DNA from: an uncultured Acidobacteriia bacterium
GTDB lineage: Bacteria; Acidobacteriota; Terriglobia; Bryobacterales; Bryobacteraceae
DNA length: 64,000 nt
NCBI GenBank assembly: GCA_903929755.1
Contig: CAIYVZ010000043.1
Coordinates: forward strand, 1 to 64,000
Reading direction: 5' to 3'
The notes under the pieces were generated by a model that had not been told where the DNA came from, searched no databases, and saw only the letters and a list, made by a program, of their open reading frames with translations. The translations under genes and the position numbers were made by a program. Shown piece by piece: positions 34,666-43,400 of this stretch (position 1 is its first letter; every line of letters begins with the position of its first letter).

Positions 34666-35940
34666 TTAGGCTGTGCGTTCCAGCCTCCGAATCACCAGGG
34701 CGATGGCAGCCACCGTGATCGCGATAAATAAGGCCGAGAGTGCCAGCCCCTTCCGTCGCTGATCCTTCTCGCGCAGCGCATCTTCGGCGGCAGCCTTCGT
34801 CCTGGCGGCGATGGCCAGGCCGATGTCCACTTCCTTCTTCACCTTGGCAGTATCGAAGGAATGCAGCGCCAGACGAGCCTTGATGAGGCTTTCATGGCCA
34901 TCGTTCCATTCCAACTGAGAGGCCGAAACCTCCATACCGTAGTACTCGGCCTGTTTCAGAGTGGCTTCGCTGGTTTTCAGGGCAGCATCCAGACCGTTCA
35001 GACCCTTGGCGAACTCAGCGGCGGCGTTCCCGCCGGGAGTGCCCGCTTCATGGCACGGAGTGCAGACCGCCTTATCGCCGGTCAGCATAGCCGTGGAAGG
35101 CTGGTGGATGGCGTGGTTACTGTGGCAAACCGTGCAACCGCCCTTACCATTACCCCCGCCGAAAATCGGCTGGTGGACGCTCTTCTCATAGAGCTGAGCG
35201 AACAACACGTGGCAGCTGCCGCAGACGGCCGAGACCGACTCGACATCCGGCGGTTTCGCACCGTGATTCCCGTGGCAGGAAACGCAGTTCGGGGCCGAGA
35301 GATCGCCCTTCTTCGAAATGGCATTCCAGTGGACGCTGGTGTGGTACTCGTCCACCTGATTGGTGGGGATGCCGTACTGCTTCATCTTCGCGGCGTCCGA
35401 GTGGCATTTGCCGCAAGTGGCCGGGATGTTCAGAGGATGCGTGGGCGAATTCGCGTCTTTCACGGCGCGGATGTTGTGAACGCTGTGGCAGTCGACACAG
35501 GTGGCGGCGTTCATGTCGCCGGAAGCGAGTTTCTTGCCGTGAATACTGGTCTTGTAGAGCTCCAGCTGATCCACACGCTGCTGCGGCCGGTAACGGCGCA
35601 TGTAGCCTGGGTCGCTGTGGCACTTCCCGCAAAGAGCAGGGATATCGGCGCGCTTCGGCTTGCCAATAAAGCCCTTGGCCTTGCTCATGGAAACATCGGG
35701 CTCGACAGCGGTGGCGTCGCCACCGTGACAATTGGCGCAACTCAGGCCGGCCGTAGTGTGGACGTCGTCCTTTATAAGAAGCGCGGGCTGCTGAATGGCG
35801 CCTTCCATGGCGGAGTGACACTGCGTACAAGTGTCATCCGGAGCGTGCGCCGCCTGGGTAGTAGAAGCCTGCGGTTTCGCAGGGGCCTGCGCCCAGACCG
35901 AGGCAGTCACGAGAGCAAACAGCAGTGTAAGGCGTCTCAT
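34666..35940 (-). CDS. Nine-heme membrane-anchored cytochrome c
   Basis: A 424-residue protein: signal peptide (1-18), nine CxxCH heme motifs (CTQCH, CANCH, CGKCH, CVDCH, CGKCH, CVSCH, CGSCH, CTVCH, CTPCH), a helical linker (around 330-395) and a C-terminal membrane anchor ([20 protein letters not shown]). It resembles cytochrome c3-type/NrfH-related multiheme proteins fixed to the membrane. Directly downstream of cytochrome b with an ATGA overlap, it probably takes electrons from that complex in place of a cytochrome c1 or f. Confidence 0.9.
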   Translation of the reverse strand: MRRLTLLFALVTASVWAQAPAKPQASTTQAAHAPDDTCTQCHSAMEGAIQQPALLIKDDVHTTAGLSCANCHGGDATAVEPDVSMSKAKGFIGKPKRADIPALCGKCHSDPGYMRRYRPQQRVDQLELYKTSIHGKKLASGDMNAATCVDCHSVHNIRAVKDANSPTHPLNIPATCGKCHSDAAKMKQYGIPTNQVDEYHTSVHWNAISKKGDLSAPNCVSCHGNHGAKPPDVESVSAVCGSCHVLFAQLYEKSVHQPIFGGGNGKGGCTVCHSNHAIHQPSTAMLTGDKAVCTPCHEAGTPGGNAAAEFAKGLNGLDAALKTSEATLKQAEYYGMEVSASQLEWNDGHESLIKARLALHSFDTAKVKKEVDIGLAIAARTKAAAEDALREKDQRRKGLALSALFIAITVAAIALVIRRLERTA

Positions 35941-36992
35941 TTGTAGTACCCCAAAACACTGAACACAGCCAGATAAACGATCAGGAAGATACCGGCGCCT
36001 GTTGTGAGGCGAGTCCTGGCCTGACCGGATTTGGTCACGCCCCAGACAGGCAGCAGCGCCCATCCGGCACCCAGCAGAGCGAAGCCCAGTAGCCCGAGCA
36101 GTTCCCCTTCAATCGGCCCAACGTGGCCAGGAATCAGCTTTAACGTGTAGAACTCAGCCAGGAAGTACCATTCCGGTCGAATGCCGACAGGCGCGGACGA
36201 GAACGGATCGGCCTTTTCGCCGAGTTCCCACGGGAAGATAGCCGCCAGCGCGCCCAGAACGGCCAGCGCCCCGTACCAGACCATGAGTTCACGCAGGAAG
36301 AAGTTGGGGAAGAACGGCATGGAACGGACCGTTTTCGGATCCAGCTTCGGCGGCGTGCTCATACCATTTTTCTGGACCAGGAGAACGTGGAGGAATACCA
36401 GTCCGACAGTGGCGAGTGGCAACACCATGACATGGAGAGCGAAGAAACGCGTCAGCGTTGCCGCGCCGACATCTTCGCCCCCCCGCAGCAGACGGCCCAG
36501 AGTGGGCCCGATAAGCGGCGTGCTGGCCGCCACATCCGTCCCGACCTTGGTGGCGAAGTAGGCGATCTGGTTCCACGGCAGAAGGTACCCGCTGAAACCG
36601 AAGACCAGCAACAGCGCCAGCAAAGCGATACCGCTGGCCCAGGTCAGTTCGCGTGGTGGCCGGTAAGCGTGGGTGAAGACCACGCTGAACATGTGGACGA
36701 AGGCCATAAAGATCATCAGATTCGCCGACCAGCTGTGGATGGACCGGATGAGCCAGCCGAACTCCACGCGGGTCATGATGAACTTCACGCTTTCGAAGCC
36801 CTCGGCTACCGTTGGGCGGTAGTAGAAGAGCAACAGGATACCCGTCATCATCTGGACGCCGAAGAGGAACAGCGTGATCCCACCGAAGTAGTACCAGTGG
36901 GTGGCAGAGTGGACGGGAACGGTTTTGTGGCCAGCGACTTCGCGGATTGCCGCCAGCCCCAGCCGATCTTCAAGCCATTCGCGTGTGGTCAT
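35937..36992 (-). CDS. Cytochrome b of a Rieske/cytochrome bc complex
   Basis: A 351-residue polytopic protein carrying both the cytochrome b6-like half and the subunit IV-like half. Heme ligands are H-x13-H in [19 protein letters not shown] and H-x14-H in [20 protein letters not shown]. The quinol-site motif [12 protein letters not shown] is present. About eight membrane helices are expected. The complex oxidises quinol and passes one electron each to the Rieske cluster and the b hemes. It lies 6 bases after the Rieske gene and overlaps the cytochrome c gene. Confidence 0.92.
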   Translation of the reverse strand: MTTREWLEDRLGLAAIREVAGHKTVPVHSATHWYYFGGITLFLFGVQMMTGILLLFYYRPTVAEGFESVKFIMTRVEFGWLIRSIHSWSANLMIFMAFVHMFSVVFTHAYRPPRELTWASGIALLALLLVFGFSGYLLPWNQIAYFATKVGTDVAASTPLIGPTLGRLLRGGEDVGAATLTRFFALHVMVLPLATVGLVFLHVLLVQKNGMSTPPKLDPKTVRSMPFFPNFFLRELMVWYGALAVLGALAAIFPWELGEKADPFSSAPVGIRPEWYFLAEFYTLKLIPGHVGPIEGELLGLLGFALLGAGWALLPVWGVTKSGQARTRLTTGAGIFLIVYLAVFSVLGYYK

Positions 36993-36998
36993 GGTCGC

Positions 36999-37487
36999 TT
37001 AGGCTTTCTTCGTGATGACAACTTCGTCACCCCGCAGGTTAACGGTGTATTCTTCCAGCGGAGCCGGGGGCGGTCCGCCAACTACGCGACCGCTCATATC
37101 GTAGGTGCCGTTATGGCACGCGCACCAGATCTGTCGTGTGGTGTCGCGATACTGCACCGTGCAGTTCAGGTGGGTGCAGACGGCTGAGAAAGCCTTGAAT
37201 TCCCCTTCCGCAACCTTGACGAGGAGCGCCGGCTTGTTGCCGAACTTGATAATTTTGCCGGAGTTGGCCTTCAAATCGCCAACTTTCCCTCCGGAAGCTT
37301 CATTGACAGCCGCCTCGGTCACCGCCGGCGGATTGATGAATTTCAGAACCGGATAGAGGAAGGTTGCAACCGAAGCCAGCGCCCCGCCACCCGCGATCCA
37401 CGATAAAATTGTGCGTCTACCTTCGTTCTCATGAGTGCCCCCATTTGGACAATCCGGGCACTTACCCTCGCAATCGTTCGAAGCCAT
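36999..37487 (-). CDS. Rieske iron-sulfur protein
   Basis: A 162-residue membrane-anchored protein. Cluster motifs CTHLNCTV and CACHNG supply 2 Cys and 2 His for the [2Fe-2S] centre and are near the C-terminus. A single transmembrane helix (ILSWIAGGGALASVATFLYP, around 28-47) holds it. The N-terminus has four Cys in a short stretch (NDCEGKCPDCPNGG), unusual for the family. It leads the unit, upstream of cytochrome b. It probably accepts the first electron from quinol. Confidence 0.92.
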   Translation of the reverse strand: MASNDCEGKCPDCPNGGTHENEGRRTILSWIAGGGALASVATFLYPVLKFINPPAVTEAAVNEASGGKVGDLKANSGKIIKFGNKPALLVKVAEGEFKAFSAVCTHLNCTVQYRDTTRQIWCACHNGTYDMSGRVVGGPPPAPLEEYTVNLRGDEVVITKKA

Positions 37488-37663
37488 CCGTTGACAAATC
37501 CTTTCAGACTAATACCTGCAGCGAAGTTTAATGCAATTGATGGGCCAGAAAATGAAGGTTGAATCCCCGTTTCGCTGGGTCAAATAGCGCACGATTTCAA
37601 ATGACAGCTCCGACGTTGGGTACATGCGCCAGATGGCGCGTCGGATGTAGGATGGAAGCCTGT

Positions 37664-38758
37664 ATGCTACGTCGCAAACTCCTCCAACTTTCCTTGATTC
37701 CACTGGCACTTGCCGCCCCGCTTCCGGGACAACGATCTAAACGAAAGACCAAAGTGGAGATTCGGGGCGACCAGTTCTTCATTAACGGGAAGGTCACCTA
37801 CGGGGGCCGCCGGTATCAGGGGATGAAGATTGAAGGCCTGCTGATGAATTCGCGGGTGGTGCAGGGGATCTTCGACGATGCCAACCCGGAGACCCGGAAG
37901 CGCTGGGCGTATCCAGATACGAATGCGTGGGATGCGGAGCGGAATACGCGGGAGTTCCTGGCGGCGATGCCCGAGTGGAAGAAGAACGGCCTGCTGGGGT
38001 TCACCATCAACTTCCAGGGCGGGAGTCCGGAGGGGTATTCGAAGGCGCAGCCGTGGGTGACGGGTGGGTTCAACGCCGATGGCAGTCTGAAGCCCGATTA
38101 CGTTGCCCGGATGAAGAAGATTCTGGACCGGGCCGATGAGTTGGGGATGGTGGCGATTGTCGGGTACTTCTACTTTGGGCAGGACGAGAAGCTGAAGGAC
38201 GAGACCGCGGTGAAGGCGGCGGTTTCGAATGCCACGAACTGGCTGCTGGACGAGGGGTACACGAACATTCTGGTAGAAGTGGCGAATGAGACCAATGTCA
38301 AGGCTTACGACCACGACATTATCAAAGCCGACCGCATTCATGAACTGATCGCGCAGGTGAAGGGGATGAAGCGGGGATCGCGGCGATTGCTGGCCGGGAC
38401 GAGCTATGGCGGCGGGACTCCGGCGGCGTCGAGTGTGGTGAAGGTGTCGGATTTCTTGCTGCTGCACGGCAACGGCGCGGACGATCCTTCGCGGATTCTG
38501 AAGATGATCCAGACGTCCAGGGCGGCGGAGGGGTATCGGCCGATGCCGGTGCTGATTAATGAGGACGACCACTTCCGGTTTAATGAGCCGGAGAATCATC
38601 TGCATACGGCGCTGACGCAGTATGTGTCGTGGGGCTATTTCGATCCAGGCGCGAACAACTACAAGGACGGGTACCAGTGCCCTCCGGTGCAGTGGGGGAT
38701 TAATACGGAGCGGAAGAAGGAGTTCTTCGCAAAGTTGAAAGAGATTACGGGGGCGTAA
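37664..38758 (+). CDS. Secreted TIM-barrel glycosidase-like protein
   Basis: A 364-residue protein with a signal peptide (1-17 after LRRKLLQLSLIPLALA). A cellulase-like barrel carries the acid/base pair EVANETN (around 211-217) and a second Glu in PVLINEDDHF (around 294), the arrangement of GH5/GH42-like enzymes, so polysaccharide hydrolysis is likely although the family is not certain. A short palindrome (GCGCCA-GA-TGGCGC) lies at 37626-37639. ATG 37664 is preferred because it starts the signal peptide. The + strand becomes markedly G-rich here. Confidence 0.7.
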   Translation: MLRRKLLQLSLIPLALAAPLPGQRSKRKTKVEIRGDQFFINGKVTYGGRRYQGMKIEGLLMNSRVVQGIFDDANPETRKRWAYPDTNAWDAERNTREFLAAMPEWKKNGLLGFTINFQGGSPEGYSKAQPWVTGGFNADGSLKPDYVARMKKILDRADELGMVAIVGYFYFGQDEKLKDETAVKAAVSNATNWLLDEGYTNILVEVANETNVKAYDHDIIKADRIHELIAQVKGMKRGSRRLLAGTSYGGGTPAASSVVKVSDFLLLHGNGADDPSRILKMIQTSRAAEGYRPMPVLINEDDHFRFNEPENHLHTALTQYVSWGYFDPGANNYKDGYQCPPVQWGINTERKKEFFAKLKEITGA

Positions 38759-39149
38759 GGGGCCGCGCAGAGTAGCGGTCCAAAGTGGCCAGGAATAAAG
38801 CCGGTGAGCATCGAAACGTTGTATGCCGGAGCCGGTCTATGGCCCGCGAAAGGTCTACGAGTCCGCGCGTTGCAGCTTCCCCAGGGACGCCGAGAGTGCC
38901 CGTGACGTCCAGACCTCGGTGGGCAGCCACGAGACGGGCGGCCTTTTCATCAATGATGATGAGATCGGCGCGGAGGTACTCCGCCAGATAAATTGCCGCG
39001 ATCTCACCTGCCTGCCATTTCTCCGTTCCGGGAAAAACCACGTCAGGAGGCCTCTCGACGAAGGCCCACGCAGGAAGGCTGACTGCCCAACTTCGAACCG
39101 CCACAGGTGCATCCGGGTGGAGGCGTTCCAGTACCGGCACAGCCCGCAT
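38745..39149 (-). pseudogene. N-terminally truncated PIN/DUF3368 toxin-like gene
   Basis: The 134-residue frame from ATG 39149 has the DUF3368 (VapC-relative) C-terminal part: GEIAAIYLAEYLRADLIIID, then VTGTLGVPGEAATRGLVDL and FRCSPALFLATLDRY. The N-terminal Asp-bearing strand of a PIN nuclease is missing, since the frame starts only 2 bases after the stop of the gene at 39152. It overlaps the 3' end of the glycosidase gene by 14 bases. No antitoxin gene is adjacent. I infer a relic, probably non-toxic. Confidence 0.6.
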
Positions 39150-39151
39150 TA

Positions 39152-41401
39152 TTACGCGGAAGCCAGGCGCAACTGCTCCAGCGTCCAATGGCAATTGAGG
39201 ATTTTCTCCGCAATATCGAGTGGACGGTAGTAGTAGTGGTTTGACCCTTCGAAGGCCAGGATAGAGTGCTTTCGCACCAGGCTGAACTGGGCTTTGGAGA
39301 TTCTCAGCTCGTCGCGCACCAGAGCTTCCAGCTCCTTCCGGGTATCGGCGGTGGAGGGTGTTCCGCGCAGCATGTAGAAGCGGACCTGATTGGCCACGCT
39401 TTCGAAGTGGTGGAGGCAGGTTTCGGCAATCGCCAGATCCAGCGCGGCGTGTTGCGGCGTGGCGGTCTTCATCGCTGTCCGGAATTGGTCCAGCCCCTGA
39501 CGCCAACCCGCTGCCAGCTTTGAGAACTGGCTGTGGACGACCTGGGGAGGGTAGGCACCGCACCAATCGGCAAGCGCGTCGTGGGGAAAGAGGATCATGC
39601 CTGGCTTCAGGCCGGTCGGGCTCAGGCGCAGCAGATTTGCCGGGCCATGCTGGGTGGGGATGACGTAGACGTGGACGCCGTAAGGGAATTCGCGGAACGC
39701 GTCGCTGAAGAGCCGCCAGGACTCGACCACTCCGGCTGCGGCGGCTGCGCCGTAGCGGCGTTCAGCCACTCGCTGAAGAACGGCGACCGGGTCGGGCTGC
39801 GCGTCGAAATACCAGGCGGAGGCCACTTCCAAATTGGGTGAGGGGTAACCGCCGCAGGTCCAGGAGGCGAGGACGCCGGAGACGCCTGCTTTGGAAAGAC
39901 CCTGGAAGTGCTCCACCACCAGGTGGGGCACGGGAATGTAGGGAACAGCGGAGATTTCCCACGTGTTGCCGGCCTGAATCTTGGCCATGGCGGAGAGACC
40001 GGCGGCGCGGGCGTTCGACCAGGATTTGAGCGCACGCGGGCCGGGGCCGGGGACCGACATGGAGTACTCGCCCACTCTCGTTTTCACGCCGCCGCGGTTC
40101 ACCGGCTGGTCCCATTCGCTGATGCTGAGGACAGCCACCTCTTTGGGCAGCAGGGGCATGATGTGGTCCAGCATTTCCTGCGACCAGCCCCAGTCGTAGG
40201 CGATGAGGCGGGCCTGGGTGGCAGCGGCGCGAATGCCCTCCTGCATGGCCTGATGAAGGCTCGAGATCACTTCCCAGCTTTCCAGGCGGCTGCAGCGGGG
40301 GCAATCCTGCACACGCCCCGTCTTTGCGCTCCACGACCCCGTGTGGGAGTAGCAGTTGGTGTGGTTCTCCGACATGGTGATGGTGAAGAATCCGCCAAGA
40401 TCCGGGGCGTTGCGGCAGATGTGAGCGATGCTGTCGCGGAGCCAGGCGTGAACGGCTGGAACGCTGGTGCAGATGGAGTAGAGGTCCTTGTTGCGGGAGC
40501 CCTTCATCTCCGGGCGGCCGGTGAAGAACGCGGCTGGCATGGCCCGTGGCTCATTCAGGTAGAGGTAAATGCTGATGCCGTGGCGGCGGGCGCGGGCGAT
40601 GAGGACGTTCAGTTGCGCCAGTCGCTGCTCCCAGTCCTTGCCGAATTCCGGGAAGGCCGGGGCGGGCGCAAGGTTGTTCAGCAGAGCCTGCATCCAGACG
40701 CCGTTGATGCCGGCCTGCGCGAGCTGGGCGAGGTATTCGTCCGGGAAGGGATCGGCTTCGGGCTCCAGAAGAGGGTCGCCGTAGAGAGCGAAGAACGAAT
40801 AGATAATGCGGGGATTCCAGAGGGCCGGGCGGGTTTCAGGGTGCGCCGCGGGGCTGGCGGGGCGTGAATATTCGGCGACAAACGCGAAGGCGTCTTCCCC
40901 TTTCAGATTGAGCTGACCGCCCAGTTCGTTACGCAGAGTCTGGCGGATGCGGGCGGCCTGTTGGCGTTCCGTGGCGGAGGGCTCGGCGTAAACGACGGGT
41001 TGGAGACTGGCGGGCCTGGCACCGAGTTTCACGTCAAGGAAATCGTCTTCCTTGAGCGTGAAATCGAGTTTCTGCTTCGTCCAGCCGAGAAGCTCCACGA
41101 GCTGGGATTCGGGGAGGAGATGCCAGTTCTGGCGGATGACGGTGATGTAGATGCGGCGAAGCTGGTCGTCAGAAAGCGAGCGTTTGGCAGGGAGGCCCAT
41201 GGAGGCTCCGAGGGCCAGGACGTTCTGCCGGCTTCCGCGAATCACCTGAGCCAGGCGGCTGGTGTTGGCCAGTTCCCAGTTTCGCCAGACGAACTGGTGA
41301 AGGCGGGACGGGAAGTGGGGCTCGGCGAGGGCCGCCTGTGCGAAAGCCGGAGTGCGGAACAGGAAGAACGGAGCCGCCTTGAGAAAATCGCGTCTGACCA
41401 T
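39152..41401 (-). CDS. Large exported protein of unknown function (TIM-barrel-like)
   Basis: A 749-residue protein with a Tat/Sec-type leader (VRRDFLKAAPFFLFRTPAFA). The central region (around 235-520) resembles a glycosidase barrel: GINGVWMQALLNNLAP, HGISIYLYLNEPRAMP, ITMSENHTNCYSH and LIAYDWGWSQEMLDHIMP. A Cys-rich spot is DCPRCSRLESWE. The C-terminal 180 residues are helical. The likely barrel relates to GH20/GH84-like catalytic folds, but the catalytic pair cannot be assigned. The beta-helix protein gene at 41408 lies directly upstream on the same strand, with 6 bases between, so they form a probable unit. Confidence 0.6.
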   Translation of the reverse strand: MVRRDFLKAAPFFLFRTPAFAQAALAEPHFPSRLHQFVWRNWELANTSRLAQVIRGSRQNVLALGASMGLPAKRSLSDDQLRRIYITVIRQNWHLLPESQLVELLGWTKQKLDFTLKEDDFLDVKLGARPASLQPVVYAEPSATERQQAARIRQTLRNELGGQLNLKGEDAFAFVAEYSRPASPAAHPETRPALWNPRIIYSFFALYGDPLLEPEADPFPDEYLAQLAQAGINGVWMQALLNNLAPAPAFPEFGKDWEQRLAQLNVLIARARRHGISIYLYLNEPRAMPAAFFTGRPEMKGSRNKDLYSICTSVPAVHAWLRDSIAHICRNAPDLGGFFTITMSENHTNCYSHTGSWSAKTGRVQDCPRCSRLESWEVISSLHQAMQEGIRAAATQARLIAYDWGWSQEMLDHIMPLLPKEVAVLSISEWDQPVNRGGVKTRVGEYSMSVPGPGPRALKSWSNARAAGLSAMAKIQAGNTWEISAVPYIPVPHLVVEHFQGLSKAGVSGVLASWTCGGYPSPNLEVASAWYFDAQPDPVAVLQRVAERRYGAAAAAGVVESWRLFSDAFREFPYGVHVYVIPTQHGPANLLRLSPTGLKPGMILFPHDALADWCGAYPPQVVHSQFSKLAAGWRQGLDQFRTAMKTATPQHAALDLAIAETCLHHFESVANQVRFYMLRGTPSTADTRKELEALVRDELRISKAQFSLVRKHSILAFEGSNHYYYRPLDIAEKILNCHWTLEQLRLASA

Positions 41402-41407
41402 GGTGAG

Positions 41408-43345
41408 CTACCGGTAGAACGGGGCCCAGGTTAGCCAGGTGGGGCCGTATTTGAGTTCCGGTGCACCGACTTCGAGGGCTCCCAGGTCCGGGGCTTTCCC
41501 AACAAAGTTGTCGTTGATGGTGGGGATGCGGACTCCGGCGTCCACGGCTTTGCTTCCGGGCTTTAGCTTGAAGTTCAGGTCCACCGAGTGGTAAACGGCG
41601 TGGCGGTTGGCCGGGTTGGGGGGCGAAAGCTTTTCGAAGATGTCGAAATCAACTTCCATACCGTGGGCTTCCTGGCCCGTGGCGGCTTTGAAGTCAGCCA
41701 GTGAGGCATAGGTCTTCCACTCTGTCGGTTTTGGTTCGTAAGCTGTGGCACCCTTCGCCGGCGCCAGCCACTGGTATTGAGCGGCGATGCCTTTGTTGGG
41801 CCGGAAACCGTTGTAGTCGGTGGAGAAGTCGCCCGTCGCGTTGGCCCAGGCCATGATGCCCCGCTCCGGCGTGTCGCGTCCCAGGAAGAGATTATTACGG
41901 AAGTGCGCGTTGGAATACGGGTCCTTCACGGTCTGTTCGGCGATGAAAGTGTTGTGGAAGACGTAGAGGCCGGCGGGCTTGGCGGAGAACTTCAGGGCGA
42001 CTCCGGTGGGCACGTTGTACAGAATGTTCCGGTAAAAGTAGATGGGACCGCCGAAGACGGGCTGAGAACTGTAGCCGCCCTGGGCCGCGTTGACGCCACG
42101 GTTGTTGAACACGCGGACGTTGTGAACGCTGCCGTCGGTTTCGAGGACATCGTCATTCGACATGTGGGTGTCGTTGCCGTAGATGTCGATGGAGGAGGCC
42201 TGGAGCTCTGGATCCTTCTCGGGGGTGCCGTAGGTGGAGATGCCGAGGGCGTCATGAAAGTAGGCGATGGCATTGCGGGCGATGACGTGGCCGGGGCCGT
42301 AGAGCTTCACCGCGTAGTAGCTGGTGAGCTCGTGGGAGCCGTAGGCCCCGGCGCTGGCCCAGAGGGGGCCGGTCCAGCCGACGAGACGGAAGCGGTCGTC
42401 GCGGCCGAGGAAGAGGTTATCGGCGATGTAGAAGTCGCTGGAGCCTGCCCATTCAGTCCAGACGCCGAAGCCGATGTTTTCAAAGCGGCAGTTCTTGACG
42501 GTGAGGCCGACGGCTCCGATAACTTCCTTCTGGCCGGCGAAGATGGCGACATCGGTGTTGCGGATGGTGATGTTGTCAAAAATGTGGTACTGCGAGGCGA
42601 CCACGTCGAACATGCTGTGGTTGCCGTCGCCATCGAAGATCACCTCGCCATCGCCGGCGGCTTTGATGGTGATGGGCTTCTCTTTGGTGCCTTTAAGGGT
42701 AAGCGACATGGAGCCATCGAACGGGGTCATCATGGGGTCGACGTAATTTCGGCGCTGGGGCTTGTAGAGGCCGGCGTGGAGCAGGATGGTGTCGCCAGGC
42801 TGCGCGCGGCGTTCCCAGACGACGGACCAATCGCCGAGGCCTGCGCCGTAATAGGCTTCGAGGAGGGTGGAGAAGTTGGGTTCGAGTTTGTCACCCTTGT
42901 AGTCGGGGGGATAGACGTGGAGCTGGCGGCCTCCGGCGTAAGGCTGGGGCTCAGTACGGGTTTTAACCTTGACGGTTTGGGTAGCAGTGCCTTTCAGACC
43001 GTCGGGGTCAGCCATCTGAAACCGGCATTCGTATTCGGTGCCAGGCTGGAGGTTGAGGATGCTGCCGGCGAAGCCCTGGGGCACGGTGTAATCGAGGTGT
43101 TCGCGGGCGCGGAAGATGCGCTCGCCACCGATTCGCATGAGCGGAAGGGCTTCGTGCCAGGCAGATTCGCCGGTGGCCCGGTACTGGACAGTGACACTCG
43201 CGTTGCGGTTGGCATCGCCTTCGATGGCCCATTCGAAGCCGAGGTTGAGGAGCGTGGGGTGTTCGACCACGAACTTTCCGGAGGTGGTCGGGTTCTGCGC
43301 CAGCCCGGCGGCGGCGAAGACGAGGGACAAGAGAAGCTTATTCAT
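41408..43345 (-). CDS. Exported right-handed beta-helix protein
   Basis: A 645-residue protein with signal peptide (1-17, ending GLAQ). An N-terminal fibronectin-like/Ig domain (around 20-120) precedes parallel beta-helix rungs: VIFDGDGNHSMFDVVASQYH, NITIRNTDVAIFAG, AVGLTVKNCRFENIGFGVWT, DFYIADNLFLGRDDRF, VIARNAIAYFHDALG and LYVFHNTFIAEQTV. This fold is used by pectate lyases and other polysaccharide lyases. No catalytic lysine or arginine could be assigned. It is 6 bases upstream of the large exported gene and probably acts with it on a glycan. Confidence 0.78.
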   Translation of the reverse strand: MNKLLLSLVFAAAGLAQNPTTSGKFVVEHPTLLNLGFEWAIEGDANRNASVTVQYRATGESAWHEALPLMRIGGERIFRAREHLDYTVPQGFAGSILNLQPGTEYECRFQMADPDGLKGTATQTVKVKTRTEPQPYAGGRQLHVYPPDYKGDKLEPNFSTLLEAYYGAGLGDWSVVWERRAQPGDTILLHAGLYKPQRRNYVDPMMTPFDGSMSLTLKGTKEKPITIKAAGDGEVIFDGDGNHSMFDVVASQYHIFDNITIRNTDVAIFAGQKEVIGAVGLTVKNCRFENIGFGVWTEWAGSSDFYIADNLFLGRDDRFRLVGWTGPLWASAGAYGSHELTSYYAVKLYGPGHVIARNAIAYFHDALGISTYGTPEKDPELQASSIDIYGNDTHMSNDDVLETDGSVHNVRVFNNRGVNAAQGGYSSQPVFGGPIYFYRNILYNVPTGVALKFSAKPAGLYVFHNTFIAEQTVKDPYSNAHFRNNLFLGRDTPERGIMAWANATGDFSTDYNGFRPNKGIAAQYQWLAPAKGATAYEPKPTEWKTYASLADFKAATGQEAHGMEVDFDIFEKLSPPNPANRHAVYHSVDLNFKLKPGSKAVDAGVRIPTINDNFVGKAPDLGALEVGAPELKYGPTWLTWAPFYR

Positions 43346-43400
43346 GGCATCCAATAATCTATCCGATGAGTGAGTGCGCTAAATTGTCGGTGAACCCTTT

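Noticed and set aside
41777-43357. 526-codon open frame on the + strand
   Set aside because: Shadow of the beta-helix gene; composition is Gly/Val/Asp/Glu-rich and no domain is seen.
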